DNA from: Sphingomonas canadensis
GTDB lineage: Bacteria > Pseudomonadota > Alphaproteobacteria > Sphingomonadales > Sphingomonadaceae
Assembly: GCF_026013525.1 (NCBI RefSeq)
Contig: NZ_JAPDRA010000013.1
Coordinates: forward strand, 1-64,000
Length of the DNA stretch: 64,000 nucleotides
Direction of reading: 5' to 3'
Positions 8,427 to 17,997 of the stretch are shown one piece after another. The notes beneath the pieces were generated by a model. It was not told where the DNA came from. It saw only the letters and a list, made by a program, of their open reading frames with translations, and ran no database searches. Within the stretch, counting starts at the first letter, position 1. Every line of letters begins with the position of its first letter. A program made the translations under genes and the position numbers.

Positions 8427-9082
8427 GCCGCCCTTGCCGTTTCGGAGGGCACCGGCGTGGCCAGGAGCTGCTGCTCCCAGGCAAAAGCAACGCCTGAGCC
8501 CCCGCCATGCTCGCCGAGCACCTTTGCCACCGCGGGGATTGATTCGGTCCGGGCCCAGTCGCGCTGCCACTCGCCCATGATCGCCATCCACGTCATCGGG
8601 TTGGCGCCCGCCGCGACCATCCGCTGGACCGCCATGTCGTGCGCTTCCCGGCTGACTCCGCCCGAAGCGTCGGTCACGATCGTGACCTCGAAACCATCAC
8701 CCAGCGCGTGAATCGTAGGCATCGCAAGGCAGATTTCGGTCCACAACGCCGCGATCACAAGCTTGCGCCGGCCAGTGGCCCGAACCGCCTCGACGAAGAT
8801 CTCGTCTTCCCAGGCGTTGATGAACGTCCGGTCGATCGGCACCTGTTCCGGGTCGACCGCCTGCAGACCGGAGATCAGCGCGCCGCCACGATCCGCGAGC
8901 ACCGTCGAAAATATGATCGGCACTCCGAAAGCCTTCGCCGTCTTGGCGAGGCCGATGACGTTGTTGACGATCATCGTCGGCTCGTGGCTGTGCAGATTGG
9001 CGAACTGAAACGCTTGGTGATCGATCAGCAGGAGCGCACAATCTTGCGGTGCGAGCAGTGCGGTCAGGCCATTCTTGGTCAT
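8423..9082 (-). CDS. Isochorismatase-family (YcaC-like) cysteine hydrolase
   Basis: A 219-residue cysteine hydrolase. The family aspartate is in ALLLIDHQ near residue 21, and the nucleophile cysteine in LWTEICLAMP near residue 115. The downstream TIVTDASGGVSREAHDMAVQRM segment fits the YcaC branch, whose physiological substrate is unknown. The family usually cleaves amide or vinyl-ether bonds. It is followed, with a 4-base overlap, by the SnoaL-like gene. A DoxX gene lies 124 bases upstream on the same strand, so the three may form one stress or detoxification unit. Confidence 0.85.
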   Translation of the reverse strand: MTKNGLTALLAPQDCALLLIDHQAFQFANLHSHEPTMIVNNVIGLAKTAKAFGVPIIFSTVLADRGGALISGLQAVDPEQVPIDRTFINAWEDEIFVEAVRATGRRKLVIAALWTEICLAMPTIHALGDGFEVTIVTDASGGVSREAHDMAVQRMVAAGANPMTWMAIMGEWQRDWARTESIPAVAKVLGEHGGGSGVAFAWEQQLLATPVPSETARAA

Positions 9083-9206
9083 CGCTTTCTTCCTCTCTGA
9101 ATCCTGGATGGGGTGGCGGCAGCGCCCGAGGGGGAGTGGACGCCGCCGCCTGTGCCGGCCACTGGCTTTGGGGGATGCGACCGGCGGGGGGACCTCTGGA
9201 TAGGGT

Positions 9207-9608
9207 TCAGGCGAGCGCTGTCCGGCGCACCGCGGGTTCCTTGGCGCTCACGACCTTGGCGAAAGCCGCCACCTGCAAAACACCGCCGGCCAGCGCGATA
9301 TTCTTCATGAAATGGATGAGTTGGTCATGGTCGGCGAAATTCGAGTGAAAGAGGAGCGCCGTCACGACGCAGAATGCCGACAGCAGTGGTGCGACGATCG
9401 CCAGGCGAATGCCGAAGATCAGCATCAGCCCGCCGATGATTTCCATGGCGATCGCGCCCGAATGGGCGAGCCAGGGGAACGGGATCCCGGCCGCACCGAT
9501 ATAGGCCTGAACGGCCGCCGGCATGAGGATCTTCTCGATGCCGGTGTAGAGGAACAGGCTCGCGATGAGCAGACGACCGATCGCCGCCATGGGCCGGTTT
9601 GCATTCAT
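9207..9608 (-). CDS. DoxX-family membrane protein
   Basis: A 133-residue integral membrane protein with four hydrophobic segments (LLIASLFLYTGIEKIL, HSGAIAMEIIGGLMLIFG, LAIVAPLLSAFCVVTALLFH, IALAGGVLQVAAFA). The signature RLLIASLFLYTGIEKI and the FADHDQLIHFMKNIALAGG segment are typical of DoxX/SURF4-like proteins, linked in the literature to thiosulfate:quinone chemistry or redox stress. ATG 9608 has GGGAGAAG upstream; the longer frame to 9815 is not supported. Confidence 0.88.
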   Translation of the reverse strand: MNANRPMAAIGRLLIASLFLYTGIEKILMPAAVQAYIGAAGIPFPWLAHSGAIAMEIIGGLMLIFGIRLAIVAPLLSAFCVVTALLFHSNFADHDQLIHFMKNIALAGGVLQVAAFAKVVSAKEPAVRRTALA

Positions 9609-9827
9609 AGGGCTTCTCCCGGCAGCATATGCGCCGCCTGTGAAAAGAAGCTGCCCGTCGGTCGGCTTTCGCGAAATCAGACGGGCTGCGTACCGACCTA
9701 ATACTTCGGTGTGAGCGACGGGTCCCGGCCGCATCGCCGCATGTCTTACGCCCCTTATCCCAGCGCATAATTCTCCGGGCACAGCCTGCCGGAGAAAATG
9801 GTGTCCGCACTTCAAGGAGCAGGCGCC

Positions 9828-10034
9828 ATGCGATCAATTCGAGGCTTTTCGCGCGGAACGATGGCCGGCGGGCTGCTCGCCGTCATTGCCTTGGTTCCCG
9901 GCGTGGCTGCCTGGCGTGCGTTGGTCGAGACGCTTCAGGATCCGCTGGTTGCGGCCATCTTGCTTGGTGTGGCCGCAGTCTCGATCAGCCCAGCGCTGTC
10001 GCCCAGGCCCAATTCGCGAGGAGCAGGACGCTGA
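9828..10034 (+). CDS. Possible small membrane protein
   Basis: A 68-residue frame starting at ATG 9828 with AAGGAG at a good distance. It has two hydrophobic stretches (TMAGGLLAVIALVPGVAAW and LVAAILLGVAAVSISPAL). I recognise no family. The good ribosome site is the main support; it could be a chance frame in the region upstream of doxX. Confidence 0.3.
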   Translation: MRSIRGFSRGTMAGGLLAVIALVPGVAAWRALVETLQDPLVAAILLGVAAVSISPALSPRPNSRGAGR

Positions 10035-10046
10035 CGGCTGCTTGCC

Positions 10047-10765
10047 TCAAAAGCGCTTGGCGACAAAAAGACCGAAGGATCGAGGCGGTGCAGCAGTAAC
10101 TTGCGTGCGTCCAAGAGTTGCGCCGTTGACCGTTCCCGACTGGAGAGCGACCGTGTCGGTCAGGTTCGTGACGTACAGGAACGTGCTCCAGCTTCCTCGA
10201 TCAATGCCGAGTTTCGCATTGATGAGCGTGTATCCGGGCAAACGCCGCCGAAAAGCGTTGGACGGACTGATCTCCGTGTAGACGCCGCTCGAATGGGAGC
10301 CGTCGATCCGGAACAAGCCTTCCAGGCCCTCACGGAGGGGACGCCGGTATTCGATCGTCCCGGCAATTGTCAGCTCCGGGACCATCGGGATTCGATCGCC
10401 GCGCCTGCCTGCGGCCACGACCGCCGCGCTCACCTGGTCGTCCGACAGCCTGGCGTCCAGAAGCGTAACGGCGCCACCAATCTCAAGTCCGTCCACCGGG
10501 AGGAGCAGGGTCTCGACTTCCAACCCCTGCACTCGGGCGGTGCCGGCATTCGAAATGAAGCGGAAGAAGCCATCCGGACGCGAGCCGCTGACCTGCATGT
10601 CCGACCAATCCATGATGAAACCGGCGGCATGGATGCGGGCCAGTTTGCCGAACGGCTGGACTCGGATACCGAGCTCGTAGTTTCGCACCTTGTCGGCTTG
10701 ATAGGGGATGAGGCTGTCGGGAAGCCCGAGCACTTGATTGACGCCACCGGGCCGATAGAACCGTC
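10047..10765 (-). pseudogene. TonB-dependent receptor, C-terminal fragment
   Basis: About 235 codons of the end of a TonB-dependent outer-membrane receptor: PYQADKVRNYELGIR, GFFRFISNAGTARVQGLEVE, the strand LPGYTLINAKLGIDRG, the TNLTDTVAL region, and the closing FGLFVAKRF with terminal Phe. Full receptors are 700-1000 residues; the signal, plug and most of the barrel are absent. The family similarity begins abruptly (YRPGGVNQVLGL) at about 10765, where a different gene fragment is joined. It should not make a functional receptor. Confidence 0.75.
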
Positions 10766-10882
10766 GATGGTCGGCCAGGGCGGCACGGCAACTCTCATCC
10801 CGGATTGCTCGTAGCGCTGCTTGAACCGGTCAAACGAACTCGCCGTCAGCCATGCGTCGTGGATGAGAAGGACTGTCGCCAC
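10760..10882 (-). pseudogene. Alpha/beta hydrolase, N-terminal remnant
   Basis: About 40 codons reading VATVLLIHDAWLTASSFDRF followed by KQRYEQSGMRVAVPPWP, the typical opening of an alpha/beta hydrolase (strand, oxyanion HxxW, first helix). It then runs directly into the TonB receptor fragment in another frame. A GTG at 10880-10882 could be the original start. It is a remnant left by a deletion. Confidence 0.6.
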
Positions 10883-11120
10883 GTCTCGTCGCGTCTCCCT
10901 GGACAGACAGGAGATCCATCGTCCGAGGCAAGCATAGGCCTCGCCCGGGGCGGGAACAGCCCAGTCGAGTTCGTGCCGACCCCATTCGGGGTGGAACAAA
11001 TGTCCGTCTGTACTTCAACCAGCTTAAGGGGGGTCGGCCGATGCGCGCGCGCAACGACTGTGATAGGCCTGAGCGCGCAATGCGGGGGAGAACCGACTGC
11101 ACGATGGGCGAAGTGCAACG

Positions 11121-14100
11121 ATGAAGCGGAGTTTTCTTGTCAGCTGCTTGCTGGCGCTATGCTGCTCGGCGGCAATCGCGTCTGACGTTCCGCGCTCGAT
11201 CGCGCAGCTCGAGCACAATGCCTCGACGCGTGCGCAGGGCGCGCCAGCCGGTATTGTCGCAATTGCCCAGACCCGCGACGGCTATCTCTGGTTCGGCAAT
11301 GTCGAAGGGCTTTTTCGCTATGACGGCCAAACCTTCGAGCCGATCGGCTCGCGTAGTCCCAACGCCGCCGGCTCAAGCATCATCGCCAGTCTCGCGGCGA
11401 GCCGCAGCGGCGCGCTCTGGATCGCATACCAGGCCCATGGTGGTGTCGCGGTGTACCGCAATGGCAGGATCGAGGATGCACGCCTTCCCGAGCCTGCCCA
11501 TACGGTCACCCAAATCGAGGAAGCCCCAGACGGATCCATCTGGGCGATCAACGGCCGGCCAACAAATCAACTTGCCCGCTTCGTCAACGGCCGATGGGAC
11601 CAGCTCAAGTCCCGCGGTGTCCCGGAGGGCTGGATCTACGATATTCTGTTCGCGCGGGACGGAACGATATGGCTCGCCTATGATACCAAGATCGCGATTC
11701 TCAAGCCACGTGCCGCGCGGTTCCAGATCGTGCCTCAGCCCGTCGCCACCGGTGCGAGCCTTGCGCAGGATCGCCATGGCCATATCTGGCTGTCCGATGC
11801 GTCAGGCACCCGGATCATCCCGGACTTCGGCCTTGGCACAACCAGGGCCCAGCGCGTCGTTTATCCGACCGATGGCTTGGTCCGCCGCGCCAGAATCCTG
11901 TTCGCGCGCGATGGAAGCTTGTGGGGGAGCAGCGACACCAACGGCCTGTTCCGCATCGCCGATCCAGAGGCCCTTCTGCGCCGCCGGGCGCCGATGCTTT
12001 CCACCCTGGAGACCTTTCGCGCCAAGGACGGGCTCACCGCCAATGGCGTGCTTCCAATTTTCGAAGACCGCGAAGGGAATATCTGGGCCGGGACCGAGCT
12101 CGGGGTCGACAAGTTTCGCGTGACGAACGTGATCCGGGAGGAGGGTTTTACCTCCGGCTCACCGGTCGGCTACATGGCGGCGGCCGACGGCACGGGCAAT
12201 GTCTATCTCGCCGACGACCGCAATGTTCAAATCATCGAGCCCGGTCGCCCGGCCAGGCCAATGCTTTCCCACGGGGGCAAGGAGCTTGCCTTGTGCACCG
12301 TGCGGAACGGCGAAGTGCTGTTCGGCATCGATGGCGAACTGCGTCGCTTGAAAGGCGGGAAAATGGTCGAACGGTTGCCGATCCCCGGTCGCGCCTCGGC
12401 CTATGGCTGTGGCGAGGATCCCAACGGCACGCTTTGGATCGCGCTCCTGAGAAAGGGTCTCGCCTCCTGGACAAGGGCAACAGGATGGAAGGACCGAAGC
12501 AATCTGCTTCCCCAGGGGCGCGCTGCCCAGGACATCGTCATGGACCGTGCGGGCTGGCCGATCGTCATCCTCGATCGTGCGGATTTGCTTCGCATCGGCC
12601 GTGGCAGGACAAGCCTCGTCCCCGGCGACCGCTTGGGCATCGGACGTCTCTCGGCAGTGTATGACGGCCCAGCCGGCCTCTATGTTGCCGGCGTCAACGG
12701 ACTGGTCCGGCTGAATGGCAGCAGCTTGCGCCGCCTCGACCCGTCGCGCTTTGCATGGAGTCGCAACATTCGGGGCATGATCCAGACGGCCGGCGGTGAA
12801 ACCTGGACCCTCTCCATGGCGGGGATCGCGAAGCTGCGGACGGCCGATCTCGACCGCGCGATCAACGGCAGTGCCGACAATGTGCCGACAAGAATCTTCG
12901 ACGAGCGGGACGGCCTGATCAGCATGCCCCAGCGCCTCGAAGGACCGCAGATCGTGCCAGATGGCGCTGGAAGACTGTGGTTCCTGACCCGGCAAGGGCC
13001 CCTTACGGTCAATCCAGCGCGACTGTTCCGCAATCCGCTCCCCCCGCCTGTGGTCATCCGCGCCGTCACTGTCGGCGAGTCTCGATTCCCGGATCCCTCC
13101 GACCTGATCCTGGAGAAGGGCACCAGCCAGCTTGCCATCGACTATGGGGCGCTGAGCTACGCCGTTCCTGATCGCGTCCGGTTCCGCTACCTGCTTGAGG
13201 GGGTCGATACGGATTGGGTCGATGCGGGCAGCCGGCGCCAAGCCTTTTATACGAACCTCGCCCCCGGCAACTACAAGTTCCGCGTGATCGCCGCCAATGA
13301 TGATGGCGTCTGGAATCGCAAAGGCGCTACGCTCGCGATACGAATTCCGCCAACCTTCCTGCAGAGCCCCGCGTTTTTCGTCATGTGCGCGATCGCCGCG
13401 CTCGCCCTTCTTTGGCTGGCCTATTCGTTGAGGCTCCGCGCGGTTTCCGCCAATATTCGCGCACGTATGGCCGAGCGGATGGGCGAGCGTGAGCGGATCG
13501 CGCGAGAACTGCACGACACGCTCCTTCAGACCGTCCAGGGACTGATCCTTCGCCTTCAGAACATCGCGGACGACATGTCGCCGGAGCAGCGGAGCAGACG
13601 TTCACTCGAGCAGGTGATCGAACAGGCCGATGGAGCCCTGGAAGAGGGGCGGGACCGGGTTCTTGAACTGCGCGGCTCCAGCGTCGCCGACGATCTCGAG
13701 CAAACCATCATGGCGATCACGGCCAAGCAAGCCTTCAAGCCGGAGGTTCAGATTTCGGTCGTGAGCGAGGGCCAGCCACGAAAGCTGCACGCGATCGTCT
13801 CCGACGAAATCGCCCGCATCGCCGAGGAAGCGATATTCAATGTCTGGCGACACGCTGAAGCGACCATGCTTGATATCCGCCTCTGCTATCGAGCCACCTC
13901 ATTCGTGCTCACGGTACTTGACGACGGCGTGGGAATAGATGCCGAAACGTTGCGCTCCGGCCGCGCGGGCCATTTCGGATTGACCGGCATGCGCGAGCGC
14001 GCCGCTAGGCTCGGCGCCGAACTGTCGATCGCCGAGGGCACGGTCCGGGGAACCGAGGTACGGCTGAGCATCCCCGCCGCGGTCGCCTATGCGGGTCGGA

Positions 14101-14147
14101 CAAAGCGATGGTTCGGGCTGAAGATTCTCGCCGGGAGGGAGCAATGA
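11121..14147 (+). CDS. Membrane sensor histidine kinase with beta-propeller and Y_Y_Y domains
   Basis: A 1008-residue sensor. Order: Sec signal peptide (MKRSFLVSCLLALCCSAAIAS), a large periplasmic two-component-regulator propeller (repeats such as DGYLWFGNVEGLFRYDG and DREGNIWAGTELGVDKF), a Y_Y_Y domain (SYAVPDRVRFRYLLEGVDTDW), a membrane helix (FFVMCAIAALALLWLAYSL), a HisKA_3 dimerisation helix with phospho-acceptor H798 (RIARELHDTLLQ), and an HATPase_c domain (DDGVGID, GLTGMRERA). It probably senses a periplasmic ligand and phosphorylates the response regulator whose ATG overlaps its stop. The ligand cannot be read from sequence. Confidence 0.9.
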   Translation: MKRSFLVSCLLALCCSAAIASDVPRSIAQLEHNASTRAQGAPAGIVAIAQTRDGYLWFGNVEGLFRYDGQTFEPIGSRSPNAAGSSIIASLAASRSGALWIAYQAHGGVAVYRNGRIEDARLPEPAHTVTQIEEAPDGSIWAINGRPTNQLARFVNGRWDQLKSRGVPEGWIYDILFARDGTIWLAYDTKIAILKPRAARFQIVPQPVATGASLAQDRHGHIWLSDASGTRIIPDFGLGTTRAQRVVYPTDGLVRRARILFARDGSLWGSSDTNGLFRIADPEALLRRRAPMLSTLETFRAKDGLTANGVLPIFEDREGNIWAGTELGVDKFRVTNVIREEGFTSGSPVGYMAAADGTGNVYLADDRNVQIIEPGRPARPMLSHGGKELALCTVRNGEVLFGIDGELRRLKGGKMVERLPIPGRASAYGCGEDPNGTLWIALLRKGLASWTRATGWKDRSNLLPQGRAAQDIVMDRAGWPIVILDRADLLRIGRGRTSLVPGDRLGIGRLSAVYDGPAGLYVAGVNGLVRLNGSSLRRLDPSRFAWSRNIRGMIQTAGGETWTLSMAGIAKLRTADLDRAINGSADNVPTRIFDERDGLISMPQRLEGPQIVPDGAGRLWFLTRQGPLTVNPARLFRNPLPPPVVIRAVTVGESRFPDPSDLILEKGTSQLAIDYGALSYAVPDRVRFRYLLEGVDTDWVDAGSRRQAFYTNLAPGNYKFRVIAANDDGVWNRKGATLAIRIPPTFLQSPAFFVMCAIAALALLWLAYSLRLRAVSANIRARMAERMGERERIARELHDTLLQTVQGLILRLQNIADDMSPEQRSRRSLEQVIEQADGALEEGRDRVLELRGSSVADDLEQTIMAITAKQAFKPEVQISVVSEGQPRKLHAIVSDEIARIAEEAIFNVWRHAEATMLDIRLCYRATSFVLTVLDDGVGIDAETLRSGRAGHFGLTGMRERAARLGAELSIAEGTVRGTEVRLSIPAAVAYAGRTKRWFGLKILAGREQ

Positions 14148-14791
14148 CGCAGGTCAAGGTAGAGGTCGCGCTGACCCCCATCCGAGTGCTGGTCGTCGAT
14201 GATCATCCCATGCTCAGGGACGGGATCATCGGAGCAATCGAGCGACAGGCCGACATGCTTCTGGTCGATGAAGCGGTCGACGGCGTGGAGGCTGTCGAAA
14301 AATACCGTCTGCATCGGCCCGATGTCACCCTCATGGACCTCCAGATGCCGCGCATGGGCGGCATCGAGGCCATTGAGACCATACGAAATGAGTTCGCCGA
14401 AGCGACGTTCATCGTCCTCACCACCATCCCGGGAGACACCCAGGCGCTTCGGGCAATGCAGGCCGGCGCGACGGGCTATCTGCTCAAGAGCTGCATCCGC
14501 AAGGACCTGATCGACACGATCCGCACCGTCCATGGTGGCCGCAAGCGGATCGCACATGATGTGGCCCATGAGATCGCAGTGCATGCGCTCGACGAGCGCC
14601 TCAACGAGCGCGAAATCGAGATTTTGCGTCTCATCGCCGAGGGCCATCAAAACAAGCAAATCGCTTGGGAACTCGACATCACCATCGACAGCGTAAAGGC
14701 GAGCCTCAAGGCGATATTCGCAAAGCTGGATGTGGCGGATCGCACCCATGCCGTGACGGTCGCCCATCGTCGCGGCTTCATCGAGCTGTAA
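14144..14791 (+). CDS. NarL/FixJ-family response regulator
   Basis: A 215-residue response regulator. The receiver domain has the acidic pair VDDH near residue 20, phospho-acceptor D65 (TLMDLQMP), and the T/K signature (LTTIPGD, GYLLKS). A LuxR-type helix-turn-helix follows (LNEREIEILRLIAEGHQNKQIAWELDITIDSVKASLKAIFAKL). Its ATG overlaps the kinase stop (ATGA), so the pair is one operon. Its target genes are unknown; the nearby hydrolase at 15071 is a candidate by position only. Confidence 0.93.
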   Translation: MTQVKVEVALTPIRVLVVDDHPMLRDGIIGAIERQADMLLVDEAVDGVEAVEKYRLHRPDVTLMDLQMPRMGGIEAIETIRNEFAEATFIVLTTIPGDTQALRAMQAGATGYLLKSCIRKDLIDTIRTVHGGRKRIAHDVAHEIAVHALDERLNEREIEILRLIAEGHQNKQIAWELDITIDSVKASLKAIFAKLDVADRTHAVTVAHRRGFIEL

Positions 14792-15070
14792 TTCCCCACC
14801 CTGGCCGACTGGACATAGCACCAATCAACCAGGCCACTCGCCTTCTCGGTGGCTGATCCGGCGTCCAGCGCGTGCCTCTCGCTAGGGGGTCAACCGAACT
14901 GGTGAGAACTTGAGCGTGCAGAATCGCGGAGGTGTGCGAAGGCCGCCTAATCCTTACGGATAAGGAACGTTATCGGACCGTCTGATTCCTGCCGCCCCGA
15001 TGCGATCGCATGAATGGTCGGGTACGGAGTCGCCGGCAGTTGCGCGCGCTCCGCGATTCGGGAGCGCTTG

Positions 15071-16021
15071 ATGACGACTTCACGACGCGAACTGCTCCGC
15101 GGCAGCCTGCTTGGGGGATTGGGCTTCGCGGGCGCCATGGTCGCCCTTGACGATGCCGCCGCGGCACAAGCGCCGCGCGCACCTGTGCCGCAGGTGCCAG
15201 GCACGTCACTGCGAAGGGCGAAGCTCAATGGCATCGACATCGGCTATGCGGTCGCAGGGCGCGGTCCGGCGATGCTTCTTCTGCATGGCTGGCCCTTCAC
15301 CTGGTACACCTGGCACAAGATCATCCCAGTCCTCGCCGAGGCCTTCACGGTGATCGCGCCCGACATGCGGGGAATGGGCGAAACGTCCAAGGCGGCCTCC
15401 GGCTATGACGTCGTGACGCTCTCTGAAGACGTTGCCGCAATCCTTGCGCATGAAGGGTTCAAAAACGCCAACATTCTCGGCCACGATCTCGGAGTGGGCG
15501 TCGCGTTTCAGCTCGCCATGCGACATCCGCAACTCGTTCGCCGCCTCGTGGTGACCGAGAGCATCGTTCTGGGTGCGCCCAAGGCCGAGATTTTTATGAA
15601 TACGCCACCCTGGTGGGTTGCCTGGCACAATGTTCCCGGGCTGCCGGAGCAGGTCCTGGCGGGCAAGGAGGGCGCCTATCTCGACTGGTTCTACAGCAAT
15701 CTGACCTTCGGCAACGTCGGCATCGGCAAGGCAGCACGCGACCAGCATGTCGCCGCCTATACCGGCATTGCAGCGCTGCGCGGCGGTTTCGAACACTATC
15801 GGGCTTTTCCCGCGACCACCGAGCAAGGCCGGCACGCGTCGCAGCGTCGGCTCACCATGCCTGTCCTGGCACTTGGAGGAGAGCTGGTGGGCGATGTTCT
15901 ATATCAGCAAATGGCAGTCCTTGGTGACCAGGTCAGCGGCGGCAAGATCGACAAATGCGGGCACATCATCCAGGAAGAGCGCCCCGACGCACTGCTCGAG
16001 CGCTTGCGCGCCTTTTTGTGA
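15071..16021 (+). CDS. Exported alpha/beta hydrolase, epoxide-hydrolase-like
   Basis: A 316-residue hydrolase. It begins with a twin-arginine signal (MTTSRRELLRGSLLGGLGFAG) followed by a Pro/Ala linker. The core has the oxyanion motif HGWPFTW, the nucleophile elbow GHDLGVG with Asp as nucleophile, and a late His (KCGHIIQEERP). An Asp nucleophile places it with epoxide hydrolases and haloalkane dehalogenases rather than esterases; HGWP favours epoxide hydrolase. ATG 15071 begins the Tat motif; upstream in-frame starts add no signal-like sequence. Confidence 0.85.
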   Translation: MTTSRRELLRGSLLGGLGFAGAMVALDDAAAAQAPRAPVPQVPGTSLRRAKLNGIDIGYAVAGRGPAMLLLHGWPFTWYTWHKIIPVLAEAFTVIAPDMRGMGETSKAASGYDVVTLSEDVAAILAHEGFKNANILGHDLGVGVAFQLAMRHPQLVRRLVVTESIVLGAPKAEIFMNTPPWWVAWHNVPGLPEQVLAGKEGAYLDWFYSNLTFGNVGIGKAARDQHVAAYTGIAALRGGFEHYRAFPATTEQGRHASQRRLTMPVLALGGELVGDVLYQQMAVLGDQVSGGKIDKCGHIIQEERPDALLERLRAFL

Positions 16022-16206
16022 GCGAGGGCGCTGGACAAACTTCAGACGACTTATGCGCCTTGGAGAGCCGCACAGGTTAGCACCATGCTCGGCAACTTCA
16101 GCCCCTCGCCAAAAGGGTTTGCGCGTTCTGGCGTCTCGATAGCATGAATGGTCAGGTGCGATCCGCCGCTTGAGGAGCACGCCGAGATCGTCGCTTCAGC
16201 GTTCGC

Positions 16207-17256
16207 TCAGCTCGATTCGAGCGCGTTCACCCGGCTTTCGAGCTCCGCGATGCTTTCGGACACGGCTTCGAAGCTGGGCGCGGTGCCGAAGATCATGCGC
16301 GACATCGCGGCATAGTCCAGCTTCAGCGCATCATACATCGCGCCCTCGGGCATAAGCGTAAAGGTCGGCGGCACTGCGCTTGCCAGGTCGAAAGCGGGCC
16401 GGTTGAAGAACATCCGCGCATGCGCAACGCAGTCCGCGCCAAGTGCAGGATCGGCGAGCGCCTGCTTGCCAACCGGTGACTGCATCAACTCGTGCAGATC
16501 GTAATAATGACGCGAGATGCGGTTGCCGCCGCCGCGCAGCACACCCTTCGTCTCATACCAGTGCCGCAGGCCATGGAGGATGACCACCTTATCCCAGAAG
16601 GTCCGCTCCGCGTCGACAATCGTGATGTTGGGCACTTCGAGATCGAGCCCCGGCGCATCTTCCTCCAGATAAGGACGGATCGAGCGCACCGAGTTCGGAT
16701 CGAGCGCAGACTTGGCGCCTGATTCGATCTTCACGGCCTTGGGAATATAGGCGTCATCTTCGGTCGCGGTTGGATAGCGGACGAGCAGCGTCTGCCTATC
16801 CTTGTCGGGCACTATCTTCAGCTGGCCTACCGCAATACCGTTCCGCTCCGACGCATCGGCCGCAATCCGCGCCAGATTTTCGAGCACGGCGCCGTTGATG
16901 AACGCCTCGCACGCTTCGCGAATGGCATCGAGCGCCTTTTCGCGCTTCTTGCCGCTCATCGTCTGCAGGTCCTCGACCGAATGTCCCTCACCCAGATCGT
17001 CGCGGAACACCGTGACGTCGATATCCTCCGAGAAACGACGGATCAGCCCGAAGCCCTTGGATAGCGAGGTGCCGCCCTTGAACAGCAGCCGCGGGCCGTC
17101 CGGCATGCCGTTGAACAACGCATCGAGCGTCCAGCACACCCAGAAGTCCTTTTCGACATTCTGCGGCGTCGTGCCGATCCGCTGGGCAGTCGCGGCGAAC
17201 AGCCCGGCGCGGGTTTCGGTATCGGCCGACAGGATCGTGTCATAGGCGGGGTTCAT
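16207..17256 (-). CDS. AbiEii-family nucleotidyltransferase toxin
   Basis: A 349-residue nucleotidyltransferase of the type IV toxin-antitoxin/abortive-infection AbiE class. It has the diagnostic LLFKGGTSLSKGFGLIRRFSEDIDV segment (GGTS then the metal-binding SEDIDV) near residues 58-80 and a conserved ERTFWDKVVILHGL segment. AbiEii toxins transfer nucleotides to tRNA or related targets to stop growth during phage infection. Its ATG overlaps the stop of the AbiEi gene by four bases. Confidence 0.9.
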   Translation of the reverse strand: MNPAYDTILSADTETRAGLFAATAQRIGTTPQNVEKDFWVCWTLDALFNGMPDGPRLLFKGGTSLSKGFGLIRRFSEDIDVTVFRDDLGEGHSVEDLQTMSGKKREKALDAIREACEAFINGAVLENLARIAADASERNGIAVGQLKIVPDKDRQTLLVRYPTATEDDAYIPKAVKIESGAKSALDPNSVRSIRPYLEEDAPGLDLEVPNITIVDAERTFWDKVVILHGLRHWYETKGVLRGGGNRISRHYYDLHELMQSPVGKQALADPALGADCVAHARMFFNRPAFDLASAVPPTFTLMPEGAMYDALKLDYAAMSRMIFGTAPSFEAVSESIAELESRVNALESS

Positions 17257-17900
17257 GCGGCGCGTCTCGCGGTCAGCAGGGGTTTCAGGAAATCGTGCAT
17301 CCAGGTTGGCAGCGTCGACAGCCCGTCGCGCAAGTCGTCGCGAAGCACGGCCGCGTTGGGCCCGCTGTGCAATAGGTCGTCGAGCCGCTGCCGCAGGTCG
17401 TCGCGACCGTCTGGATCGCCGAGCGTGTCGCGCAGCCAGTGCAGCGCCTGCACGATCCGCATCGCCGGGCGCCCTGCCCAGTAGAGCTTGCTCGCCGCGG
17501 TCGGCTTGAACGTGATGATCATATTGCCGAGCTGAACCGATCGCAGCCGGGCATCGGTATGGACGACGATCTTCGACGGCACTGCGTTGGTGAGCCCCAG
17601 ATCGTTAGCAGCCGTCATGCCATCGACCAGCACCCGGATCTGATCTCGGCGCGCAATCGCATCGATTACCTGACGCGGGTCGGGCGCGGTGGGCTGGCGG
17701 GTCAGCTGGTTGACATCCGGCTTGTCATAGAGCCCACGGTCGATGCGCCTGAGATCGCCAGCCTTGACCAGCCGCTGGAGAACCTTGTCGACTGCATCTC
17801 GCGAGCCCAGGTCGAGAAAATCGACCGGGGTCCACACCGTACGCGGCTTTGCCGTGGTGATGCGTCGCAGGATCTGCGCTTTGAGATCGGGTGGGTTCAT
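17253..17900 (-). CDS. AbiEi-type antitoxin and autoregulator (DUF6088-like)
   Basis: A 215-residue protein with an N-terminal winged helix (VDFLDLGSRDAVDKVLQRLVKAGDLRRIDRGLY, the usual AbiEi pattern) and a C-terminal antitoxin domain (TAANDLGLTNAVPSKIVVHTDAR, ALHWLRDTLGD). It should neutralise the downstream AbiEii toxin and repress the operon. Two perfect copies of an inverted repeat lie directly upstream of its start, as expected for a self-regulated AbiE operon. Confidence 0.88.
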   Translation of the reverse strand: MNPPDLKAQILRRITTAKPRTVWTPVDFLDLGSRDAVDKVLQRLVKAGDLRRIDRGLYDKPDVNQLTRQPTAPDPRQVIDAIARRDQIRVLVDGMTAANDLGLTNAVPSKIVVHTDARLRSVQLGNMIITFKPTAASKLYWAGRPAMRIVQALHWLRDTLGDPDGRDDLRQRLDDLLHSGPNAAVLRDDLRDGLSTLPTWMHDFLKPLLTARRAA

Positions 17901-17973
17901 GTCCGAAATCCGCCTAGATATTTCGGACCAGGCAGATACGTCATTGTCCGAAAAGTGACAACAAATTTCGGAC
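17901..17973 (-). promoter_or_regulatory. Doubled palindromic operator of the abiE operon
   Basis: GTCCGAAA-N12-TTTCGGAC occurs twice with identical geometry: half-sites at 17901-17908, 17921-17928, 17946-17953 and 17966-17973. The two 28-base palindromes are offset by 45 bases. The first touches the AbiEi start codon. A minus-strand TTGTCA with a TATCTG 17 bases on lies inside, so binding would block transcription. Confidence 0.8.
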
Positions 17974-17997
17974 AGAACTAGCGGGAATCACCTTCGC

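Noticed and set aside
12159..13514. 451-codon minus-strand frame inside the histidine kinase gene
   Set aside because: Fully antisense to a well-supported kinase; no motifs and no ribosome site.
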